From the NCBI GenBank assembly GCA_025965735.1, contig JAOPWK010000226.1, forward strand, positions 1 to 7,866: DNA of 7,866 nucleotides, in the 5' to 3' direction. The position numbers were made by a program, and so were the translations under genes. Each line of letters starts with the position of its first letter. The stretch's first letter is position 1. This stretch comes from Frankiales bacterium (GTDB taxonomy: Bacteria; Actinomycetota; Actinomycetes; Mycobacteriales; SCTD01). Shown in pieces: positions 1 through 4,384 of the stretch. A model generated the notes under the pieces. That model searched no databases, was not told where the DNA came from, and saw nothing but the letters and a program-made list of their open reading frames with translations.

Positions 1-387
1 CGCTTCGTCGTCAAGTGCCGGGCCGGCGCGGTCTTCGCCATCTCGCAGATGTTCTTCCGCATCGAGGACTACCTGCGGCTGCGTGACCGGGTCGCGGCGA
101 CCGGCTGCGACGTCCCGATCATCCCAGGCGTCATGCCGGTCACGAACCTCAAGCAGATCGTGCGCATGACCCAGCTGATGGGCTCGGAGTTCCCGGCCGA
201 CTTCGCCGCCGAGCTGCACGCGGTCGAGCACGACCCGGAGGCGGTGCGCGAGATCGGCGTCGCCACCGCGACGCAGATGTGCGACCAGCTGCTGGCCGAG
301 GGCGCCCCCGGCCTGCACTTCATCACCATGAACCGGTCCACGGCCACCCGTGACATGTGGCTGCGGCTCGGGCTGAGGACCGCGTGA
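1..387 (+). CDS. metF: Methylenetetrahydrofolate reductase, C-terminal part (5' end outside window)
   Basis: This is the last 128 residues of a 5,10-methylenetetrahydrofolate reductase, a cytosolic flavoenzyme. The family reduces methylene-THF to 5-methyl-THF, the methyl donor for methionine synthesis. The frame is open from base 1 and stops at TGA 385-387. Family motifs visible in the fragment are QMFF (fragment residues 16-19), the strongly conserved PIIPGVMPVTN (39-49), and near the end GLHFITMN, which matches the usual GLHFYTLN block. Full-length bacterial enzymes are about 290-310 residues, so a little under half is present and the N-terminal half lies upstream. The stop overlaps the GTG of the next gene by 4 bp (GTGA at 384-387), so translation of the pair is probably coupled. 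The family call is firm; the neighbouring genes are not the usual methionine genes. Confidence 0.95.
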   Translation, partial: RFVVKCRAGAVFAISQMFFRIEDYLRLRDRVAATGCDVPIIPGVMPVTNLKQIVRMTQLMGSEFPADFAAELHAVEHDPEAVREIGVATATQMCDQLLAEGAPGLHFITMNRSTATRDMWLRLGLRTA

Positions 388-821
388 GGCTGGCCGCCCA
401 TGCCCGCACCTCCGCCTCGCCCGCGCAGGTGTGGGAGGTGCTCGGCTCGCCGAGCCGCTGGCCGGAGTTCGAGCCGTTCCTGCGACGCGTGCGCGGCACG
501 CACCGCGGGGCGGCCACCGGCCAAACCCTCGTCGGCGTCAGCCGCGTCGGCAGCGTCGCCGTCCCGATCGACGTCGTCGAGGCCGTGCCCGGCAGCCGCC
601 TGGTGCTGCGCGTCCACCTCGCCCCCGGTGTGCGGCAGACCATGACCTTCGAGGTGCTCCCGGCGGTCAAGGGCGGGAGCGACCTGCGCATCGGCGTCGT
701 CGTGGAGGGGCTGTTCGCGCTGTCCGCAGCAGGGCCGCTGTGGCTGACCGGTGCGATGACGCTGCGCCTGCTCGCCGCGCGCTGCGAGCGGATCGCGCGG
801 GCGGCGCGGCGGGCGGCGTGA
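384..821 (+). CDS. SRPBCC (START/polyketide-cyclase-like) family protein
   Basis: This is a 145-residue protein of the SRPBCC fold (polyketide cyclase/dehydrase-like, Pfam Polyketide_cyc type), a helix-grip fold that binds a hydrophobic ligand in a deep pocket. What is seen is an N-terminal strand followed by the typical SPAQVWEVLGSPSRWPEF helix block (residues 12-29), alternating beta strands (about 45-95), and a long basic C-terminal helix (about 122-145). This order and length are normal for stand-alone members. GTG 384 was chosen because it forms a GTGA overlap with the metF stop and has GAGGA at 375-379 just before it. An upstream in-frame GTG at 357 would add nine residues that are metF coding sequence read in another frame. 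The gene overlaps the next one by 4 bp. The ligand and reaction cannot be read from the sequence. Its position between metF and a lipid-head-group transferase suggests a lipid or isoprenoid ligand, but only by inference. Confidence 0.85.
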   Translation: MRLAAHARTSASPAQVWEVLGSPSRWPEFEPFLRRVRGTHRGAATGQTLVGVSRVGSVAVPIDVVEAVPGSRLVLRVHLAPGVRQTMTFEVLPAVKGGSDLRIGVVVEGLFALSAAGPLWLTGAMTLRLLAARCERIARAARRAA

Positions 822-1570
822 CCGGCATCGTGGTGCTGGCCGTCGCCGGCCTGCTGCTCGTCGTGCTGGCCCTCGCCACCGCGAGCCGCCCGGCGCACGA
901 GATCCCTGACAAGAACGCTTACTTCGACCGCTGGTCGGTCCTGCACGGCGGCTACGACCCGCGCACCGGCAACCCGTGGCTGCGCGGCTGGCTGACGATG
1001 GTCTACACGATCGCCCGGCCGCTGGCCCGCCGCGGAGTGCAGCCGGACGTGCTGACGATCAGCTCGATCTGGCTGGCCGGCGCCGTGTTCGTGCCCGCCG
1101 ACATCGGCGGCCGCTGGGCGATGCTCGCCGGCTGGGTGCTCGTCGCGAGCGGGCTGTTCGACACGCTCGACGGCTGCGTCGCCGTGCTCGAGGAGCGCAC
1201 CAGCAAGTGGGGCTACGTCCTGGACTCAGCCGTCGACCGGGTCAATGACGTGATCTACCTGGCCGCCGTGGTGTCCGTAGGTGCACCGCTCGAGCGGGCC
1301 ATCGCGTGCGGCTTCCTGTTCTTCTTCATGGAGTACGTCCGGGCGCGTGCCGGCAACGCCGGCGGCGACGAGGTCGGCCGCATCACGATCGCCGAGCGCC
1401 CGAACCGCGTCATCTTCCTGTCCGCCTCCATCCACTTCGGCGGCGTGTTCCTCGGCCACCGCGAGCTCGTCGCGACGACCGGGATGGCGCTCATCACGCT
1501 GATGACGCTGTTCGCCGTCGGGCAGCTGCTCGTGACCGTCCGCAGGCAGCTGCTCGCGCTACCGGGCTGA
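818..1570 (+). CDS. CDP-alcohol phosphatidyltransferase family membrane protein (variant motif)
   Basis: This is a 250-residue integral membrane protein of the CDP-alcohol phosphatidyltransferase family. Such enzymes move a phosphatidyl (or related phospho-alcohol) group from a CDP-linked donor to an alcohol in phospholipid synthesis. A hydrophobic N-terminal helix (about 3-22) precedes further membrane segments (about 78-93, 100-117, 146-166, 197-212, 219-240). The catalytic motif is DTLDGCVAV at residues 115-123, then G132, D136 and D140. All four metal-binding aspartates (115, 118, 136, 140) and both glycines keep the family spacing, but the Arg of the usual DGxxAR is Val123. GTG 818 forms a GTGA overlap with the SRPBCC stop; longer same-frame starts only read the SRPBCC gene out of frame. 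The last 12 bp overlap the convergent glycosyltransferase gene. The substrate is unknown. Confidence 0.9.
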   Translation: MTGIVVLAVAGLLLVVLALATASRPAHEIPDKNAYFDRWSVLHGGYDPRTGNPWLRGWLTMVYTIARPLARRGVQPDVLTISSIWLAGAVFVPADIGGRWAMLAGWVLVASGLFDTLDGCVAVLEERTSKWGYVLDSAVDRVNDVIYLAAVVSVGAPLERAIACGFLFFFMEYVRARAGNAGGDEVGRITIAERPNRVIFLSASIHFGGVFLGHRELVATTGMALITLMTLFAVGQLLVTVRRQLLALPG

Positions 1571-3385
1571 CCCCGCCCGCACCTCGCGGAAGAAGTCGAC
1601 CAGCCCGTCGACGTGGTGGTCGAAGGTGAAGTGCGCCCGCTGCGACCACACGCTCTCGCGCAGCTGCGCCATCCGCTGCCGGTCGCGCAGCTGCGAGACC
1701 AGGTGGTCGGCGTCGCGGTAGAGGACACCGAGGTCGCGCTCGCGCGAGAGCGTCTGGCTGGCGACCACGTGGCCCGTGTTGTCGCGCTGGATCATCGGCA
1801 CGCCGGCGACGGCCAGCGTGGCCATCCGGGCCGGCAGGTTGAGGTCGTCCCACGTGGCCGCGCGGATGTCGCCGCGGTTGCGGCTGCGCACGTCGTGCAG
1901 CCAGCCGCCGTCGTACTGGGAGAACTCGCTCACCCACTCGCGCGGACCCACCTGCGGGTGCAGGTGCAGGTGCCCGGGAGCGAGTCGCTGCACCTCCTCC
2001 ACCCAGTCCTTCATCTGCGAGGCGGCCTTCTGCCCGTACAGGTGCAGGTGGACGCCACGCTCCGCGAGCTCGGCCACGAACGCCGGCGGCGGGCCGAGCG
2101 GGCGGCCGGGGATGACGGTGTGCAGGTCCCCGTCCTGCTCCGACAGCAGGGGTGAGCGGACGCCGCCCTCGAACGCCTCCGCCTTGGGCAGGTCGCCGTC
2201 CAGGACGTACGACCGGCCGTGCCGGCTGGCCGGGACGCTGGTGGCGAACCAGTCGCGCAGCTCGACGCTGGAGTAGACCTGCCCGTCGGTGCGCGTGTGC
2301 AGGTCCACCAGCTGCGACCAGTGCCCGTGCTGCCGCGAGAAGTACGGCCCCTCCTTGACGTGCCAGACGAACGGCAGGCCGAGATCGGCGCTCAGCACCT
2401 CGTGCACGAACGGCACGGTCTGCCAGTTGAGCAGCCCGTAGACGACGTCCGGCTGCAGCTCGCGCACCGCGTCGCGCCACCGGTCGCGCGGCACCTCGGC
2501 GACGTGCCCGAACGGCAGCGGCCCGACGGTGTTGAACCACAGCGGGTCCGACGTCCACAGGCCGTGCAGCTCGTGGCCGCGCTCGTGCAGCGCGAGGACG
2601 CGCTCCGGGTTGTGGGCCAGCTCGCCGACCATGAGGATCCGCAGGCCGTCGGGGGCGCGGGGGACGTCCGGGCGCTCGCGGAAGTGGCGGTACTGCTGGA
2701 CCTCGTCGTGCAGCGATCCGACGGTGCTCTGGTAGCGCAGCGGCTCCTGCACGCGGTAGCGCGCCCGGTAGGTGTTCACCCCGCCCCACGGCTCGCGCAT
2801 CGCGGTGTGCCGCTGGCCGGGGTGCCACGTCCACTCGCAGGTGACGAGGCCGGTCTCCACCGCCCTGCCGAGCCGGTCCCAGAGCATCCGGTCCAGGTCG
2901 TCGGTGGTCAGCTCGGACCGCTCCAGCCAGCGCTCCTGCGTGCGGCGGTGCAGCACCTGCACGAGCTGCAGCGGCTCGCCGGGGATGCGGCCGGGTGCGT
3001 CGGTGGCGGTCAGGCCCTGGCTGTGCCGGACCCCCGCGACCGCGACTCCCGCGTCGGCGTCGGCCTGCAGCGCGGCCAGCAGCGTCTCGAGGTGGTCGGC
3101 GTGCCAGACGTCGTCGCTCGGCAGGTAGGCGACGAACGGCGCGCTGGTCAGGTCCAGGCCTCGGTTCAGCGCGGCCCCGAGGCCGCCGTTCTCGGGCAGC
3201 ACCTCGAGGCGCACCCGCGGGTCGTCCAGCACGTCGCCCAGCGCGGCAGCGGTGTCACCCGGCGAGCCGTCGTCCACGACGACGCACTCCCAGTCGGAGA
3301 CCGTCTGCGCGAGCAGGGACCCGACGGCGGCCGGCAGCCAGACGTCCTGGTCGTAGGTCGGCATCACGACCGAGATCAGCGGCAC
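1559..3385 (-). CDS. Two-domain glycosyltransferase: GT2-like N-terminus, GT-B (GT4-like) C-terminus
   Basis: This is a 608-residue cytosolic glycosyltransferase with no signal peptide or membrane helix. Residues 3-125 are a GT2 (GT-A fold) domain: ISVVMPTYDQ start, VVVDDGS at 36-42 for the nucleotide, NGGLGAALNRGL at 66-77, and YLPSDDVW at 87-94, where the DD takes the place of the metal-binding DxD. After a linker of about 120 residues, a second domain starts at LRILMVGE (248-255). It ends in a GT-B-type C-terminal half with LPARMATLAVAGVPMIQRD (517-535) and a closing helix, resembling GT4 enzymes. The donor and acceptor are unknown; a role in surface polysaccharide, glycolipid or glycoside synthesis is inference. 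GTG 3385 is chosen because GGGAAGGG sits 7 nt before it and homology begins there. An upstream GTG at 3496 would add 37 low-complexity residues and run into the divergent gene. The stop is TAG at 1561-1559. Confidence 0.85.
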   Translation of the reverse strand: MPLISVVMPTYDQDVWLPAAVGSLLAQTVSDWECVVVDDGSPGDTAAALGDVLDDPRVRLEVLPENGGLGAALNRGLDLTSAPFVAYLPSDDVWHADHLETLLAALQADADAGVAVAGVRHSQGLTATDAPGRIPGEPLQLVQVLHRRTQERWLERSELTTDDLDRMLWDRLGRAVETGLVTCEWTWHPGQRHTAMREPWGGVNTYRARYRVQEPLRYQSTVGSLHDEVQQYRHFRERPDVPRAPDGLRILMVGELAHNPERVLALHERGHELHGLWTSDPLWFNTVGPLPFGHVAEVPRDRWRDAVRELQPDVVYGLLNWQTVPFVHEVLSADLGLPFVWHVKEGPYFSRQHGHWSQLVDLHTRTDGQVYSSVELRDWFATSVPASRHGRSYVLDGDLPKAEAFEGGVRSPLLSEQDGDLHTVIPGRPLGPPPAFVAELAERGVHLHLYGQKAASQMKDWVEEVQRLAPGHLHLHPQVGPREWVSEFSQYDGGWLHDVRSRNRGDIRAATWDDLNLPARMATLAVAGVPMIQRDNTGHVVASQTLSRERDLGVLYRDADHLVSQLRDRQRMAQLRESVWSQRAHFTFDHHVDGLVDFFREVRAGSAR

Positions 3386-3392
3386 CCCCGCG

Positions 3393-3400
3393 CCCTTCCC
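3393..3400 (-). promoter_or_regulatory. Ribosome binding site of the glycosyltransferase gene
   Basis: The minus strand reads GGGAAGGG ending 7 nt before GTG 3385. It is a good purine-rich Shine-Dalgarno match at normal spacing. It supports the 608-residue start over the GTG at 3496, and it contrasts with the other non-coupled genes here, which lack such a site. Confidence 0.6.
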
Positions 3401-3414
3401 CCGGCCGACCGCCT

Positions 3415-3429
3415 GCACGCCTAGCGTGC
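3415..3429. promoter_or_regulatory. Perfect inverted repeat in the divergent promoter region (candidate operator)
   Basis: GCACGC-CTA-GCGTGC is a perfect 6-bp inverted repeat with a 3-bp centre. It lies between the divergent glycosyltransferase (start 3385) and phosphotransferase (start 3435). It covers the proposed -10 element of the phosphotransferase (TAGCGT, 3422-3427). On the other strand it supplies TAGGCG, a weaker -10-like hexamer about 30 nt upstream of the glycosyltransferase start. A protein binding here could control both genes. No regulator gene is next to it, so the operator role is inferred from position and symmetry only. Confidence 0.4.
3422..3427 (+). promoter_or_regulatory. 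Candidate -10 element (leaderless) of the phosphotransferase gene
   Basis: TAGCGT fits the actinobacterial -10 pattern TAnnnT and ends exactly 7 nt before GTG 3435, so transcription would begin at or next to the start codon. No good -35 hexamer is visible at 16-19 nt upstream. The element overlaps the alternative GTG at 3426, which argues against that start. Confidence 0.45.
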
Positions 3430-3434
3430 GGCGG

Positions 3435-4142
3435 GTGGAGGAGTCGGAGCCGCTTCCCGGCGGGAACACCGCACCGGTCGTGCGCGTGGGCGACACGGTG
3501 CGGCGGGTGGCCGGGCCGTGGACGCCGCGGGTGGCGGCGCTGATGACCGGCCTGCGCGCGGCGCGGGTTCCGTACGTCCCGAAGCACCTGGGGCTGGACG
3601 AGCGCGGTCGCGAGGTCGTCGAGCACGTCGAGGGGGAGGTGCCCGTCTACCCGATGCCCCCCTGGTTGTGGCAGGACGCTGTGCTCCGCGACGTGGGGCG
3701 GGCGCTGCGCAGGATCCACGACGCGACGCTCCACCTGGACCTGCCGCGCCACGGCTGGCGTCGCGAGCCCGTCGAGCCGGTCGAGGTCGTCACCCACGGG
3801 GACGTCGCGCCGTACAACTGCGTGTTCGTCGACCGGCGGCTCGTCGCGCTCATCGACTGGGACCATGCCGTACCCGGACCGCGGCTGCGCGACCTGGGTG
3901 TCGCCGCCTACCGGTTCGTCAGCCTGACGCCGCTGGGGCATCCCGACGGGCTGGAGCTGACGGCGGACGAGCAGTGGCGACGGGTGCAGGTGCTCTGCGA
4001 GGCGTACGGAGACGTGGCGCCGGTCGACGTCGTGCACTGGGCGGCTCTGCACCTGGAGGACCTGGTGGTCACGGCGGCGAACCCCGACCACGTGCGGCTG
4101 TACGTGGGCGACCTCGCCCACGTCCGGTCACTGCTGGCGTGA
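3435..4142 (+). CDS. Phosphotransferase of the APH / choline kinase-like superfamily
   Basis: This is a 235-residue soluble kinase-like protein of the aminoglycoside phosphotransferase (APH) family. The catalytic loop is HGDVAPYN (residues 121-128), with D123 as catalytic base and N128 as metal ligand. The metal-binding motif is IDWDHAVPG (140-148), the counterpart of the kinase DFG loop. The N-terminal lobe is short: PLPGGN...VVRVGDTVRRVAGPWT resembles the opening of other actinobacterial APH-like proteins. Most of these are not resistance enzymes; they phosphorylate unknown small molecules or sugars. GTG 3435 is preferred because a TAnnnT -10 lies 7 nt upstream. GTG 3426 is the alternative, giving 238 residues, but it would lie inside that -10. 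The gene is divergent from the glycosyltransferase across 49 bp, which may mean shared control. Its 3' end overlaps the convergent 55-aa gene by 15 bp. Confidence 0.85.
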   Translation: MEESEPLPGGNTAPVVRVGDTVRRVAGPWTPRVAALMTGLRAARVPYVPKHLGLDERGREVVEHVEGEVPVYPMPPWLWQDAVLRDVGRALRRIHDATLHLDLPRHGWRREPVEPVEVVTHGDVAPYNCVFVDRRLVALIDWDHAVPGPRLRDLGVAAYRFVSLTPLGHPDGLELTADEQWRRVQVLCEAYGDVAPVDVVHWAALHLEDLVVTAANPDHVRLYVGDLAHVRSLLA

Positions 4143-4295
4143 GCGGTCTATCCGCTGGCTGATCACGGCGACCACCAGGCCGAGCACGACGGCCAGCACG
4201 ACGTTGCCGCTGTTGACCAGCACCAGCGCGAAGACGACCAGCCCCCACAGCGCGGCCGACAGCCAGGGGTACCAGGGACGGTCGCGCAGCGGCAT
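4128..4295 (-). CDS. Small two-helix membrane protein (55 aa), hypothetical
   Basis: This is an unrecognised 55-residue protein. It starts MPLRDRPWYPWLSAALWGL and has two hydrophobic stretches: about residues 11-27 and 31-46, separated by a short NSGN turn (28-31). It ends in a polar tail rich in Arg and Gln (QRIDRSRQQ). A basic N-terminus, a helical hairpin and a basic tail are typical of small inner-membrane proteins with both ends in the cytoplasm. Support for coding comes from the clean membrane pattern, G/C-ending codons throughout, and a TAGGGT hexamer 6 nt before ATG 4295. It is not a shadow of another gene: only its last 15 bp overlap the phosphotransferase. The DUF222-HNH gene lies 89 bp upstream on the same strand. 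The function is unknown. Confidence 0.65.
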   Translation of the reverse strand: MPLRDRPWYPWLSAALWGLVVFALVLVNSGNVVLAVVLGLVVAVISQRIDRSRQQ

Positions 4296-4301
4296 GCCGG
4301 A

Positions 4302-4307
4302 ACCCTA
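4302..4307 (-). promoter_or_regulatory. Candidate -10 element (leaderless) of the 55-aa membrane protein gene
   Basis: On the minus strand TAGGGT (TAnnnT) ends 6 nt before ATG 4295, the spacing expected when the mRNA starts at the A of the start codon. No clear -35 is seen. An AGGG inside the same hexamer could instead act as a weak ribosome site about 7 nt from the ATG, so the two readings compete. Confidence 0.35.
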
Positions 4308-4342
4308 AGGTTGCTCGGCGCCCGGGATCACCGGTGCGTGAG

Positions 4343-4369
4343 TCCTCAGCGTCCTCAGCGCCCTCAGCG
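4343..4369. repeat. Three tandem copies of a 9-bp unit (TCCTCAGCG)
   Basis: TCCTCAGCG occurs twice in perfect tandem (4343-4351, 4352-4360), followed by CCCTCAGCG with one change (4361-4369). It lies in the 89-bp gap between the HNH gene and the 55-aa gene, just past the HNH stop. The copy number could vary by slippage. No function is evident. Confidence 0.8.
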
Positions 4370-4380
4370 CTTTGGAGCGC
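4367..4380 (-). terminator. Short hairpin just after the HNH gene stop (weak terminator candidate)
   Basis: GCGCT and AGCGC flank a 4-nt loop (CCAA on the minus strand), forming a 5-bp, mostly G/C stem. It begins 4 nt after the HNH stop codon (4387-4385). There is no T tract behind it, so it would be an atypical terminator at best. It shares its last 3 bases with the 9-bp tandem repeat. Confidence 0.25.
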
Positions 4381-4384
4381 AGGG

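Noticed and set aside
1494..2834. Minus-strand 446-codon frame in another phase of the glycosyltransferase
   Set aside because: The translation is Arg/Pro/Ala-rich low complexity without motifs, while the overlapping frame has full GT2 and GT-B signatures.
2219..3424. Long open frame (about 400 codons) on the plus strand across the glycosyltransferase
   Set aside because: It is antisense to a gene with clear GT motifs, is rich in Val, Arg, Ala and Gln with no recognisable domain, and arises from high-GC codon bias.
3426..3434. GTG 3426 as start of the phosphotransferase
   Set aside because: It falls inside the TAGCGT -10 candidate and the palindrome; GTG 3435 has the leaderless spacing. It cannot be excluded fully, as only three residues differ.
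3386..3496. Longer start (GTG 3496) for the glycosyltransferase
   Set aside because: It would add 37 non-conserved residues and overlap the divergent phosphotransferase coding region, while GTG 3385 has a good ribosome site and the conserved ISVVMPTYDQ directly after it.
3435..4142. Aminoglycoside resistance gene
   Set aside because: Only the superfamily catalytic motifs match. The length and N-terminus resemble the many housekeeping APH-like proteins of actinobacteria, and there is no mobile or resistance context.
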